Shown: one piece after another, positions 55,567 through 64,000 of the stretch | Position numbering within the stretch: the stretch's first letter is position 1 | Layout: the number at the start of each line of letters is the position of its first letter | Source of the DNA: Myxococcales bacterium | GTDB taxonomy: Bacteria > Myxococcota_A > Polyangia > Polyangiales > Polyangiaceae | DNA length: 64,000 nt | Direction of reading: 5' to 3' | Assembly: GCA_016703425.1 (NCBI GenBank) | Contig: JADJCA010000013.1 | Location: 124,001 to 188,000, forward strand | Notes under the pieces: generated by a model | What the model was told of the DNA's origin: nothing | The model's database searches: none | Seen by the model: only the letters and a program-made list of their open reading frames with translations | Program-made: the position numbers and the translations under genes

Positions 55567-56889
55567 TCATTCGTCTTCGTCGGCCTTCTTGCGCGGCCGC
55601 GGCAGGCCAAAGGCATCGAGCCGATTGAGCAACGTGCGACGAGAAATTCCCAGGAGCTTGGCCGCACGGGTCTGGTTGCCGGCGCTCTTCTCGAGGGCCT
55701 CGGCGACGCGCTGCCGCTCTCTGCTCTCGGCCGAGTCTCGGCCACGCTCCGCCGACGTCCACGCGAGGTGCTCCGCACGAATCGAAGCGCTCGGTTCAAA
55801 GAGCACGGTCCTCACGATGACCGTCTTCAACTCCCGAACGTTGCCCGGCCACGCATGAGCCACGAGCCGCGCCACCGCGTCGGCCTCTAGCGTCGGCTCT
55901 TGGCGACCCTCGTCGCGAGCGGCCTCGCGCGCGAAGGCCCGCGCGAGAGCCGGAATGTCCTCCAGGCGATCCCGGAGCGCGGGGACACGAAGCGAAAAGC
56001 CGTCGAGGCGAAAATAGAGATCCTGCCGAAAGCGGCCAGCGGCAACGAGGCTCTCGAGCCCACGGCTTGTGCACGCCACGAGGCGGACATCAACGGGGCG
56101 CGCCACGTGACCGCCCACACGCGTCACGGCGCCGGCTTCGATGACGCGAAGCAGTTTGCCTTGGGTCCCAAGGGGCAAGTCGCCGAGGTCGTCCAGCACG
56201 AGCGTGCCACCATTCGCTTGCTCCAAGAGGCCGGCTTGACCTGCTGAGGGCCCGTCCTTGTCGAGGCCGAAGAGCTCGGCATCAACCTGGGCCTCCTCGA
56301 CAGAGGCGCACCGCAGCACGCGGAAGGGGCCCGCGCGGCGCGGTGACTGGGCGTGAATGCGCGCCGCCACGAGCTCCTTGCCGACGCCCGTCTCCCCTTG
56401 AATGAGCACGCTCAACTTCCCTCGCGCGACCAAGTCCGCGAGTTGAATGGCGCGCACCATCGCCGGGGCGGCCACGGTGACATCATCGACCTCCACCGGA
56501 GGCGCAGCGGCTTTCGCGTTGCCGTGAAGCCCGACGAGGACCGTTCCCACCTCAATGAGGTTGCCGACGCGGACGACCACCTTGGTCTGCGGCGCGAGCC
56601 GCTGACCGTCGACGAACGTGCCGTTGGAGCTCCCAAGGTCCTCGACGAACAGCGGATCACCCAGATGCAGCGTCGCATGCCGACGCGAGACCGACGTTGC
56701 GTCAAGAAGGACATCGGCGCCTTCGCCGCGTCCCATGGTGATGGTGCCGCTCGCGGGGAGGTCGACAGCGACCGACCCGCCGTTCCAGTGCGCCACAAGC
56801 CGAAGACCTCGCGAAGTGACCTCCTCCCGCGCCAAGATCTCGGTCGCGAGATCACTAGGTCCCTTCGCCCCCTCACGTTCACCCGCCAT
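55567..56889 (-). CDS. FHA-AAA+-Fis regulator, sigma-54-activator type but without GAFTGA
   Basis: The 440-aa protein has an N-terminal FHA domain (TMGRGEGADVLLDATSVSRR and DLGSSNGTFVDG), an AAA+ domain (Walker A GETGVGKE, Walker B GGTLVLDDLGDLP, later WPGNVREL) and a C-terminal Fis-type helix-turn-helix (NQTRAAKLLGISRRTLLNRL). The GAFTGA loop that contacts sigma-54 is not present; the region reads FGLDKDGPSAGQAGLLEQ. The protein may therefore not activate sigma-54 in the normal way. The kinase gene upstream ends 50 bp before it, so phosphorylation-dependent control through the FHA domain is likely. ATG 56889 is used. Confidence 0.85.
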   Translation of the reverse strand: MAGEREGAKGPSDLATEILAREEVTSRGLRLVAHWNGGSVAVDLPASGTITMGRGEGADVLLDATSVSRRHATLHLGDPLFVEDLGSSNGTFVDGQRLAPQTKVVVRVGNLIEVGTVLVGLHGNAKAAAPPVEVDDVTVAAPAMVRAIQLADLVARGKLSVLIQGETGVGKELVAARIHAQSPRRAGPFRVLRCASVEEAQVDAELFGLDKDGPSAGQAGLLEQANGGTLVLDDLGDLPLGTQGKLLRVIEAGAVTRVGGHVARPVDVRLVACTSRGLESLVAAGRFRQDLYFRLDGFSLRVPALRDRLEDIPALARAFAREAARDEGRQEPTLEADAVARLVAHAWPGNVRELKTVIVRTVLFEPSASIRAEHLAWTSAERGRDSAESRERQRVAEALEKSAGNQTRAAKLLGISRRTLLNRLDAFGLPRPRKKADEDE

Positions 56890-56939
56890 CCCGTGGAGGT
56901 TACCGCATGGCCGCCCGCCGCGGAACGCGATGCGCCTGC

Positions 56940-58505
56940 TCAGAGGCACTCACGTTTCGGAACCTTAATGCCATCGACGATGCGAAACGGTGGCTCGCAG
57001 TCTGCCGGCGGCGCCTTCGAGGGAACCCTCGGTGCCGGCGGACGCAGCGGGCGCGTGGTCGCCGCGGAAGACGCCATCGGCGTGGACCCGACGGGAATCG
57101 CGCGAACTTCGGCCGACGGCGACGCGGTCGGTGCGCGCGGCTCGTCGGACGGCGCGGGCGCCGGAGGAAGCGTAGCGCGAGGGCGCCAGGACCCTGCCTC
57201 GCCGAGCCCGCGGGCTGAGGGATGCGATGCGACGGGAGTGCGACTCGCCCGTTGAGCCACGAGCGCGAGCGCGACCCCCGCGAGGACGAGGACCGCGAGC
57301 GCCGCCCACCCGAGGCGTCGCTTCGGAACCCGGGGCTCCTCCCGCGCGGGCGGAGACAGCACCGCCGGTTCAACGCCGCGAGCGTGTACGACGCCCGTCG
57401 CCTCCTCGCTGGGGGGCGTCGGGGGCGTCGGCGAAGCGCCGCGTGCTCCCGTCCTCGCCCTTGGTCCGGGGGTCACCAACTCCGCGAGCTCGGCGCGCGC
57501 GCTGGCATCGGCGCCGAGGGAGTCGCTACCGCTCTCAATGGCGCGCAGCACTCCTTGCCGTTCGACGAGCGCGTCACCCGCACGCAGTTCCACCCACTCG
57601 CCAAGGGCGCGACCCGTCGCCGGAGCACAGACCTCTTCCAGGGCGATGGCCATCGCGCGAGCCGTTGGGAAGCGAGCCTCGGGATCACGCGACAGGCCGC
57701 GCAAGACCACGGCGTCGAGCTGCGCGCTCGCACCGGGCCCCGGAATCTCCAGCCCGAGTACGCGCTGAACCGTGGCGCCGGGCGAGTCGGCGACGAAAAG
57801 AGCTCGGCCCGCGAGCAACTCCCACAAGACGACACTCGCCGCCCAAACGTCGCCGCGTCGGTCGGCGGGTTCACCGAGCAACAGCTCGGGAGCCATGTAC
57901 GCGGCTTTGCCTTTGAGCACGCCTTCCTCGGTCGTCTGCATGCGTCCGGCGGCTTTGGCGATGCCGAAATCGAGGAGCCTCGCGACGCCGTCAACGCCAA
58001 GAAGAATGTTCTGCGGCGACACGTCGCGATGAACGAGCCCAAGGAGCTCGCCGTCTTCGCCCCGCGCTTCATGAGCCGCATGCAGGCCGTGGAGCGCGCC
58101 GACCACGATGCCCACCGCGATCGACGGCTCGACGCCCGCGGAGCCCTGGAGGCGCACGAGGCGACTCAGCGACTCACCGTGCACGTATTCCATGACGAGA
58201 AAGAGCTCACCGTCCTGAGCCACCACGTCGAGAATCGGCACGACATTCTGATGACGGAGCCTCGCTGCGAGCCTCGCTTCGTCAAGGAACATCGCAACGA
58301 AGGTAGGGTCGTGCGCGAACTGCGCGTGGAGCCGCTTGATGGCCACGGTGCGAGCGAAGCCGGCGGGCCCCATCAAACGCCCGAGGTGAACCGTCGCCAT
58401 GCCGCCCGCCGCCAGCTCACCGTGGAGCGTGTAGCGCCCGAGCTGGAGCGGGGCCGCAAGCGGCGCGGACGAACCGCTGTTGCCTGCCGCCGCGCCTCCC
58501 GTCAA
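56940..58505 (-). CDS. membrane-anchored Ser/Thr protein kinase (HRDVSPQN type)
   Basis: About 521 aa. The kinase domain has GELAAGGMATVHLG, VAIKRLH, LVHRDVSPQNILL, LLDFGIAKA and MAPELLLGEP; the HRDVSPQN version of the catalytic loop is common in myxobacteria. A transmembrane helix (LGWAALAVLVLAGVALALVA) near residue 405 is followed by a Pro/Ser-rich tail with a Cys pair (ADCEPPFRIVDGIKVPKREC). The start is TTG 58505, which overlaps the upstream stop by 4 bases (TTGA) with an AGGTG 5 bases before it. The frame is open further upstream but that is the partner gene's shadow. The operon is membrane protein, kinase, FHA regulator. Confidence 0.88.
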   Translation of the reverse strand: MTGGAAAGNSGSSAPLAAPLQLGRYTLHGELAAGGMATVHLGRLMGPAGFARTVAIKRLHAQFAHDPTFVAMFLDEARLAARLRHQNVVPILDVVAQDGELFLVMEYVHGESLSRLVRLQGSAGVEPSIAVGIVVGALHGLHAAHEARGEDGELLGLVHRDVSPQNILLGVDGVARLLDFGIAKAAGRMQTTEEGVLKGKAAYMAPELLLGEPADRRGDVWAASVVLWELLAGRALFVADSPGATVQRVLGLEIPGPGASAQLDAVVLRGLSRDPEARFPTARAMAIALEEVCAPATGRALGEWVELRAGDALVERQGVLRAIESGSDSLGADASARAELAELVTPGPRARTGARGASPTPPTPPSEEATGVVHARGVEPAVLSPPAREEPRVPKRRLGWAALAVLVLAGVALALVAQRASRTPVASHPSARGLGEAGSWRPRATLPPAPAPSDEPRAPTASPSAEVRAIPVGSTPMASSAATTRPLRPPAPRVPSKAPPADCEPPFRIVDGIKVPKRECL

Positions 58506-59338
58506 AAGGACACCTGCGAGAGCATCGCAACCGGCGCGCGGCCCGTCCGCGTGAGGGTCAGGATGGTGGCGGTTGCGAGGGCAACGACGGAGACCCCGAG
58601 AAACACGTCGGCCGCTAGGTAGTGACGGCGAGCACGGTCGACATCCGCGGCGTCGCAGTACGGGCGACACCCGTCGAGGTCCGATTGTTCGCTGCGTCCG
58701 ACGGCCGCGAAGACGCCGAAACCTACGGCGGAAGCCGCACCCACGGCGAAGAGAGCGATGGCTCCCGGCGACAAGGCGCTGGCGTTGCGGTTGTTGCTCG
58801 GCGGTGCCGCGTCTCGCACGTGCTCGCGTGGCGCCTCGAGGTCGACGCGCTGAGCCTTCTCGCCCTCTTTGATCAGGACGCGACGCGTTCGCGCGGGCTC
58901 CCCCGGCAACGCGACGACGATCGTGTGATAGCCGGGGTCCATCTCGTGGGCGCGCCCATCGAGCGGATGGGCCCAAAGGACGCCGTCGACGGTCACCCTG
59001 GCTCCGGCCCCGACCTCACCACCAGCCAAAATGACGACGCTCGGCGTGAGCCGCTCCACGTCGGTGAGCCATTTCGCGCAATCGGCGCGAAGGAAACCCG
59101 GACACGCGTCATCGAGGCACACGGTGATGGCCTCGCGCGCCGAGAGAAGGCGGCTCGCCTTCATGGCGCGTTGCGCCCCTTCGTACGCGTCGGCGCAAGC
59201 CTCACGCGTGGGCGCGGCGCGCGCGGCGGAAGGGGCAAACAGCGCCAGGGCACCGAGCAACGTGAGAATGCCGCGGGGCCCGGCTTCGCCTTCCCACCGC
59301 GGTCGACGCGTGCCCCTCACGTGCGGACTGTGCTCCAT
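58502..59338 (-). CDS. exported/membrane protein with PEGA-like domain, coupled to kinase
   Basis: The 278-aa protein has an N-terminal signal (ILTLLGALALFAPSAARA), a Cys-bearing helical region (CADAYEGAQRAMKASRLLS with CLDDACPGFLRADC) and a beta-rich PEGA-like domain (VTVDGVLWAHPLDGRAHEMD, HTIVVALPGEPARTRRVL). Two transmembrane segments follow near the end (AIALFAVGAASAVGFGVFAAV and YLAADVFLGVSVVALATATI). Start ATG 59338. The end overlaps the kinase gene (TTGA). It may be a sensor or substrate for the kinase; function not established. Confidence 0.72.
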   Translation of the reverse strand: MEHSPHVRGTRRPRWEGEAGPRGILTLLGALALFAPSAARAAPTREACADAYEGAQRAMKASRLLSAREAITVCLDDACPGFLRADCAKWLTDVERLTPSVVILAGGEVGAGARVTVDGVLWAHPLDGRAHEMDPGYHTIVVALPGEPARTRRVLIKEGEKAQRVDLEAPREHVRDAAPPSNNRNASALSPGAIALFAVGAASAVGFGVFAAVGRSEQSDLDGCRPYCDAADVDRARRHYLAADVFLGVSVVALATATILTLTRTGRAPVAMLSQVSF

Positions 59339-59439
59339 GGCGAGTTCAGCCCCCGTTTCCGGCGGCCGCGTGCCACAAATGCTACCACGCAGCGGGGGCG
59401 CGCCGTGTTCCCTTGCCTTTCGGGCGAAGCCCGAAGACG

Positions 59440-59832
59440 ATGCGAAGAGCGATGACGGACGGGGCGGCACGGAAACCAAGTCTACCTCCGACGGGCGTGG
59501 AGCAACGGGCGCACCACCGCACCGAGGTCCAGGTGGAGGTGACGCTCCACAGCGACTCGCATTTCTTCGTCGGCCTGACGAACGACATCTCCAGCGGCGG
59601 CCTGTTCGTGTCGACGTACAAGCCGCTAGAGCTCGGCTCCAAGATCGAGCTCGAGTTCACGCTGCCGGAGGGCGTCGTGCGCGTCATCGGCACCGTGCGG
59701 TGGCGCCGCGACTCCACCGAGATGACCCCCGGCGTGGGCATCGCCTTCGAGAATCTGCCGGCCGAGACGCACGCGATCATCAAGCGCTTCTGCGACCGGC
59801 GGCCGCCCCTCTACTACGATCTCGACGAGTAG
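59440..59832 (+). CDS. PilZ-domain c-di-GMP-binding protein
   Basis: The 130-aa protein is a single PilZ domain. The binding motifs are intact: RAHHR (RxxxR) near residue 33 and NDISSGGLFV (D/NxSxxG). It continues IELEFTLPEGVVRVIGTVRW and ends at TAG 59830-59832. ATG 59440 is used; ATG 59452 also fits. It should sense c-di-GMP and act on an unknown partner (motility or envelope). It precedes the UbiD-like gene by 34 bp on the same strand. Confidence 0.88.
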   Translation: MRRAMTDGAARKPSLPPTGVEQRAHHRTEVQVEVTLHSDSHFFVGLTNDISSGGLFVSTYKPLELGSKIELEFTLPEGVVRVIGTVRWRRDSTEMTPGVGIAFENLPAETHAIIKRFCDRRPPLYYDLDE

Positions 59833-59866
59833 CGTGCTCGCCACCGACGACACGTAACGTACCTCC

Positions 59867-61723
59867 TTGGCCTACGCGTCCCTCGCCGAATGCGTGCGCG
59901 ACCTCGAAGCGTCGCGCCAGCTCGTTCGACTCTCCGTCGAAATCGATCCGCGCCTCGAAGCGGCGGCCATTCAGCGGCGTGTCTTCCGCGCCGGTGGCCC
60001 GGCGTTGCTCTTCGAGCGACTCCGCGGCACTCCGTTTCCGGCGGTCGCGAATCTCTTTGGCACCAAAGAACGCGCCCGCTTTCTCTTTCGCGACGCGTTG
60101 GCGGGCGTCCGCGCGCTCGTGGACGCGAAGGTCGATGTCGGCCGACTGCTTCGCGCTCCTTCGCTGGCCCTGCGCGTTCCTGGGGCGGCGCTTCACGCGT
60201 TGCCGCGCACGGTCCGCAGTGGCCCCGTGCTCGCAAACGAGACGCGCATCGGGGCGCTGCCCGCGATCGTCTCGTGGCCCGACGACGGCGGGCCGTTCAT
60301 CACCCTGCCGCAGGTGTTCACGGAAGACCCCGACCAACGAGGGCTTCTTGGCTCGAACCTCGGCATGTACCGCGTGCAGCTCGGGGGCAACGCCTACGCT
60401 CCGGACCGCGAGGTTGGCCTCCACTACCAGCTCCACCGCGGCATCGGCGTTCATCACGCTGCGGCCATTCGCCGGGGTGAACCGCTCGAGGTCAGCATCT
60501 TCATTGGCGGTCCGCCGGCCATGACCTTGGCGGCCGTGATGCCGCTGCCGGAAGGCCTGCCGGAGATCGCCTTCGCCGGCGCCCTCGGCGGCCGCGCCAT
60601 CCGCATGATCCGCCCGCCGGAAGGGCAAGGCACGCACGTGCATGCCGACGCCGACTTCTGCATTCGGGGCACCATCGTGCAAGGCGTCCTCAAGCCCGAG
60701 GGTCCATTCGGCGACCACCTTGGCTATTACGCGAAGGAGCACCCCTTCCCGGTGCTCGCCGTTCGCTCCGTGCATCACCGGGACGGCGCCATCTGGCCCT
60801 TCACCACGGTCGGCCGACCGCCACAGGAAGACACGCTCTTCGGCGAGCTCATCCACGAACTGACGGCGCCGCTGGTGCCCGAGGTCTTGCCCGGCGTCGT
60901 TGGCGTGAACGCCGTCGACGCCGCGGGCGTGCATCCGCTGCTGCTCGCCGTGGGCCGCGAGCGGTACGTGCCCTACGCCGACGAGCAGGAGCCGATGGAA
61001 CTCTTGACGCAGGCGTCAGCCATCTTGGGACAAGGGCAGCTCTCCTTGGCGAAGTACCTGCTCATCGCCGCCGACGGGACCGACAAGCCGCCGCTCCACG
61101 ACGTCGGCGCCTTCCTTTCGCACGTGCTCGAGCGCTTTGATCCGCGCCGCGACCTCCATTTTCACGCGCGAACGACCATCGACACGCTCGACTACTCCGG
61201 CGTGTCACTGAACCACGGATCGAAGCTCGTGGTCGCCGCGGCTGGCCCGAAGAAGCGGAGCCTCGGCCGCAGCGTTCCGAGCCAAGTCACGTGGCCGCAA
61301 GGGACCGGTCGCCCCGCGGTTGCGCTTCCCGGCGTGCTCGCCATCGGCGCCGGCCCCGCGAGCCGCGAGTCGTCGCGCGGCCTCCGACTCTTCTGCGAGG
61401 CGCTCGAGCGTTCCCTTTCGCGCGATGCCGTGCAGGCACTGGCCGACGCGTTTCCCCTCATCGTGCTCGTCGACGACGCCGAATTCGCGGCGCGCTCCGT
61501 CGACAACTTGGTGTGGGTCACCTTCACGCGGTCAAACCCGGCGGTGGACGTCGACGGCGTGATGGCCTTCATGGAGCACAAGGCGTGGGGCTGCCGCGGC
61601 TCGCTCGTCATCGACGCGCGCATCAAAGCGCACCACGCGCCGGAGCTGGTCGAAGACGAGGCGGTGTCGCGTCGCGTCGAGGCGCTGGCCGTCCGCGGAG
61701 GCCCGCTGGCGGGCCTCTTCTGA
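59867..61723 (+). CDS. UbiD-family decarboxylase
   Basis: The 618-aa protein matches UbiD enzymes, which use prenylated FMN to decarboxylate aromatic or alpha-beta unsaturated acids (for instance 4-hydroxy-3-polyprenylbenzoate in ubiquinone synthesis). Seen are the N-terminal VRDLEASRQLVRLSVEIDP, GLHYQLHRGIGVHH, EVSIFIGGPPAMTLAA, EGPFGDHLGYYAKEHPFP and TVGRPPQEDTLFGELIHELT. The start is TTG 59867; no good ribosome site is seen. It is longer than many UbiD (about 500 aa). No ubiX, needed for the cofactor, is in the window. Actual substrate uncertain. Confidence 0.9.
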   Translation: MAYASLAECVRDLEASRQLVRLSVEIDPRLEAAAIQRRVFRAGGPALLFERLRGTPFPAVANLFGTKERARFLFRDALAGVRALVDAKVDVGRLLRAPSLALRVPGAALHALPRTVRSGPVLANETRIGALPAIVSWPDDGGPFITLPQVFTEDPDQRGLLGSNLGMYRVQLGGNAYAPDREVGLHYQLHRGIGVHHAAAIRRGEPLEVSIFIGGPPAMTLAAVMPLPEGLPEIAFAGALGGRAIRMIRPPEGQGTHVHADADFCIRGTIVQGVLKPEGPFGDHLGYYAKEHPFPVLAVRSVHHRDGAIWPFTTVGRPPQEDTLFGELIHELTAPLVPEVLPGVVGVNAVDAAGVHPLLLAVGRERYVPYADEQEPMELLTQASAILGQGQLSLAKYLLIAADGTDKPPLHDVGAFLSHVLERFDPRRDLHFHARTTIDTLDYSGVSLNHGSKLVVAAAGPKKRSLGRSVPSQVTWPQGTGRPAVALPGVLAIGAGPASRESSRGLRLFCEALERSLSRDAVQALADAFPLIVLVDDAEFAARSVDNLVWVTFTRSNPAVDVDGVMAFMEHKAWGCRGSLVIDARIKAHHAPELVEDEAVSRRVEALAVRGGPLAGLF

Positions 61724-61727
61724 TCGC

Positions 61728-62834
61728 TCAGCGAATCGTGATGCGGTCGCAGCCGAAGACGACGTCGATCTTCCCATCGTCGACGGACTTCACTTTGTCG
61801 CAAGTCTTGGGGCAGAGGATGACCTTCTTCGGCGCGTTGGCGTCGTCGAAGTACCAACCGTTCGTCTCGGCCTTGGCGCAGTCGGCGGCGTTACCGACGT
61901 AGAGGAAGAGCTCCTCGCCGGAGGAGCGGACGAAGTTCACGTTGATCTTGTTGGGGTCCGGCGCGCTTCCGAGCGACGGGATGTCGTAGTCGCACGGGAT
62001 TGCCGTGCGGCGGATCGATTGGAGCGCATCCAAGAAGGCTTGCTCCACGTTCTGCGTCGTGTCGACGAGGATGGCGTTGCCGGTTCCGCCGGCCTGCCCA
62101 ATGCCGTTGAGCGCGCTCAACTCCGTGCCCACGCCGATGACGAAAACACTCACCGGCGGCGAGCCCGTGAAGGACGCCTTCGCGGCCGCGACCGCGTTGT
62201 CGATGGTGTTGGGCGTCGAGCCGTTCACCGCCCCCTTGCACGTGTCATCGGGGATGCCGTCGGTCGCGAGCACGATGACCGGCTTGCGCTCGGGATGCTG
62301 CGCCGCAAAGGTCTTCATGTACGTGTTGAGTCCCTGGAGCATCGGCACCATGGGCGTCCCGCCGAACATCTGCTGGCCATCGAGCGACTGGCTCACGGGC
62401 GCCGCGGCCGCCGGCAGGTCGGTGATGGGAACCGCCGGCGCCGAGTAGTCGGTCACGCTGCACTGCTTCCGGAGGGGAAAGTACTGCACGCCCACGCCGA
62501 GTCCGGCTAGCCCGGGGTTCTGGACGAACGACTTGAGCGCGGCCTGCACGCTGAGCCACTTGCGGTCGAAGTCCATCGAGAAGGAGGTGTCGAGCCCGAT
62601 CATGAGATCGACCGGCTTGACCTCAGCCTTCTTCGACTCGGTGGCGCACTTGGCGAGCCCCGTGCCGCCGCCGTCTCCTTGATTGGTGAAGCCGCCGCTG
62701 TCTTCGCCGCCACCGCCTCCACCGCCGTTGGCGTCGCCGTTGTTGCCGTCGTCGCCACACCCTCCGAGGGAGGGCGTGAGCGCGCACGCTGAGAGGAGAC
62801 CCGCAAGGAGAGCCCGGTTGAATTCGCTTCGCAT
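61728..62834 (-). CDS. VWA-domain lipoprotein
   Basis: The 368-aa protein has a lipobox (PSLGGC) followed by a Gly/Asp/Asn linker. The VWA domain begins KPVDLMIGLDTSFSMDF with the DxSxS metal site intact, followed by the GTPMVPML Thr ligand and VIVLATDGIPDD. Single ATG 62834 after GAGGTG is preferred over GTG 62840. The C-terminal part has paired Cys (ILCPKTCDKV and VFGCDR). It is probably surface exposed. It is 12 bp downstream of the Cys-rich repeat gene on the same strand, which suggests cotranscription and a joint surface role. Confidence 0.84.
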   Translation of the reverse strand: MRSEFNRALLAGLLSACALTPSLGGCGDDGNNGDANGGGGGGGEDSGGFTNQGDGGGTGLAKCATESKKAEVKPVDLMIGLDTSFSMDFDRKWLSVQAALKSFVQNPGLAGLGVGVQYFPLRKQCSVTDYSAPAVPITDLPAAAAPVSQSLDGQQMFGGTPMVPMLQGLNTYMKTFAAQHPERKPVIVLATDGIPDDTCKGAVNGSTPNTIDNAVAAAKASFTGSPPVSVFVIGVGTELSALNGIGQAGGTGNAILVDTTQNVEQAFLDALQSIRRTAIPCDYDIPSLGSAPDPNKINVNFVRSSGEELFLYVGNAADCAKAETNGWYFDDANAPKKVILCPKTCDKVKSVDDGKIDVVFGCDRITIR

Positions 62835-62846
62835 GGTCACCTCAGA

Positions 62847-64000
62847 TCAGCCGCTGCAAGTGATGGTTCCGCCGCACAGGTCGGATCGGGTCCCGACGAA
62901 GCCGGGGAAGTCGGTGCACGCCTTCGGCTTGCAGCCGCAGACGTTTGCAGTCCCGCCGCCACCGCAGGTCAGTTGGTTGGTGGCGGTGAAGTTGCACCCG
63001 CAGTTGAAGTTCGTTCCGCAGCCGTTGGAGACCTGTCCGCACGGAGCGCCTGCCGTTCCGTTGGCACCGGCGGCGGCGCAGTTCAGCTTAGGAGTGCAGC
63101 AGTTGGTACCGACGCAGACCTGGCCTGAAGTGCAACCGCTGGCGCACGAGACCGGACCTTGGCCACACACGCTGGGCTGCGTCTGATTGCACTTGCCAGC
63201 GGGCGAAGTGCACGTGCCCTCGGCGCAGCAGCTTCCCGGATTACCGACACAGATGCCGGAAGGCAGCCCGCCGGACCCGCAGTTGCAGTCGATGGTTCCA
63301 CCGCACCCGTTGTCGAGGTTGTTGCCGCACTGGTTGGGGAAGTCGCCGCACGTCTTGGGGGAGCAGCAGCCACCGCCGGCGAGGCAGACCTGATTGCCGG
63401 GGCACGGATTGCAGCGCGCCGTGAGGCCCCCGCACTGATCATCCTGACGACCGCACGCGGTCGGGAAGTCGGCGCAGGTCTTTGGCGTACCGCAGGAGAT
63501 CGTCCCGCCGCAGCCGTTGGGCAGATTGTTTCCGCAGGTTCCCGGCGGGTAGTCGCCGCAGGTCAGCGGCGTGCAGACGCAGACGTTCCCGGTGCACGTG
63601 CCAAACGCGCAGTCGCCGCAGAGCAGCGGCGTCCCGCAGTTGTCGAGGGTGACGTTGCATTGGTTGCCACACGTGATGGGCGCGCAGCAACTGTTGCCGT
63701 TGCAGACGGTCTGCCCGGGAGGACAATTGCTGCAGGTCGTCGGCGCACCGGTGCAAACACTGGTCACCGTCTTGTTGCACTCGCCCGGTGCAGCGTTGCA
63801 GTTCGTTTCGGTGCAACACACACCGGCCGTGCCGGGCGGCGGCGTCGTGCCCGCTGGCGGCGTGCCCGCAATGCAAGTTTGGCCATTGGCGCAGCCGCAC
63901 TCACCTGCCGGCCGACCCCCAGTTGAGGCAACCAAGCCGCCGCAGCCGTCGGAGAGTCCGGTGCCGCATTGCCCCGGGTAGTCCGCGCACGTCTTCCGGA
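62847..64000 (-). CDS. Cys-rich repeat protein (5' partial, enters from right edge)
   Basis: The frame is open from the window edge to TGA at 62847; about 384 residues are seen. It is made of Cys-rich units such as KTCADYPGQCGTGLSDGCGG, LTCGDYPPGTCGNNLPNGCGGT, KTCGDFPNQCGNNLDNGCGG and ACTDFPGFVGTRSDLCGG, with CxxGxTCI- and CCAEGTC-type spacers. The unit consensus is TC-x-D-[FY]-P-x(2,3)-CG-x(4)-GCGG, resembling tandem secreted repeats found in myxobacterial surface proteins. The disulfide-rich sequence points to an extracellular location. The signal peptide should lie outside the window. It precedes the VWA lipoprotein gene. Confidence 0.8.
   Translation of the reverse strand, partial: RKTCADYPGQCGTGLSDGCGGLVASTGGRPAGECGCANGQTCIAGTPPAGTTPPPGTAGVCCTETNCNAAPGECNKTVTSVCTGAPTTCSNCPPGQTVCNGNSCCAPITCGNQCNVTLDNCGTPLLCGDCAFGTCTGNVCVCTPLTCGDYPPGTCGNNLPNGCGGTISCGTPKTCADFPTACGRQDDQCGGLTARCNPCPGNQVCLAGGGCCSPKTCGDFPNQCGNNLDNGCGGTIDCNCGSGGLPSGICVGNPGSCCAEGTCTSPAGKCNQTQPSVCGQGPVSCASGCTSGQVCVGTNCCTPKLNCAAAGANGTAGAPCGQVSNGCGTNFNCGCNFTATNQLTCGGGGTANVCGCKPKACTDFPGFVGTRSDLCGGTITCSG

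Overview
The window looks like a chromosomal segment of a myxobacterium (Myxococcota, probably the Polyangia/Sorangiineae side). The pointers are uniformly very high GC coding sequence, two proteins ending in a MYXO-CTERM-type sorting tail (ends of the genes at 40285 and 52965, each with a GC-x-CR motif, a transmembrane stretch and an Arg run), three membrane-anchored Hanks-type Ser/Thr kinases, many lipoproteins, a choice-of-anchor-L-like protein and a DUF2330 protein. Placement below phylum is inference. No phage or plasmid backbone, insertion sequence or CRISPR array was seen.

Layout. 1-8.8 kb: 3' end of topA, an O-methyltransferase coupled to a lipoprotein truncated globin, an unknown 704-aa protein, then a minus-strand operon psd, Pro-rich methyltransferase, corA, def. 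9-15.1 kb: a translationally coupled membrane protein/zinc-peptidase pair and a Ser/Thr kinase. 15.1-15.35 kb: a duplicated 91-bp palindromic element. 15.4-20.6 kb: a duplicated PH-like membrane protein, ddl coupled to a dCMP deaminase, two coupled envelope proteins, and an OmpR-type regulator. 20.6-27.8 kb: a minus-strand run of an Omp85 barrel protein, a DUF4390-like protein, an L,D-transpeptidase, uvrC and a VWA lipoprotein. 27.9-32.8 kb: a class-III aminotransferase, an orphan GspC-like protein, a metzincin lipoprotein and an unknown protein. 32.9-34.4 kb: tRNA-Arg(CCT), with the degraded remains of a PIN-domain gene ending flush at its 3' end. 34.4-42.9 kb: lipoproteins, a kinase, a calpain-like protease with a bacteriocin-type double-glycine leader, a double cupin, a DUF2330 protein and a DegV protein. 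42.9-52.3 kb: a minus-strand block for a predicted electron-transfer chain. 52.3-64 kb: a thioredoxin-fold lipoprotein, an interrupted heparinase-like gene, a membrane protein/kinase/FHA-activator signalling operon, a PilZ protein, a UbiD-family decarboxylase, a VWA lipoprotein and the end of a Cys-rich repeat protein.

The most interesting block is 42946-52342. Six minus-strand genes, the first four overlapping, encode an FAD oxidoreductase fused to two FHA domains, a polyferredoxin fused to two cyclic-nucleotide-binding domains, a membrane protein with five CxxCH haem sites, an acyl-ACP thioesterase, a small lipoprotein and a two-haem beta-propeller lipoprotein. Together they read as a signal-gated electron conduit from the cytoplasm to the periplasm. 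This is inference from domains and gene order.

Quality caveat: several conserved genes (uvrC, the aminotransferase, and the polyferredoxin twice) carry single-base frameshifts, and the heparinase-like gene has an in-frame TAA. The pattern suggests residual sequencing indels at least as much as gene decay. The PIN-domain remnant is too degraded for that explanation and is probably a true pseudogene.
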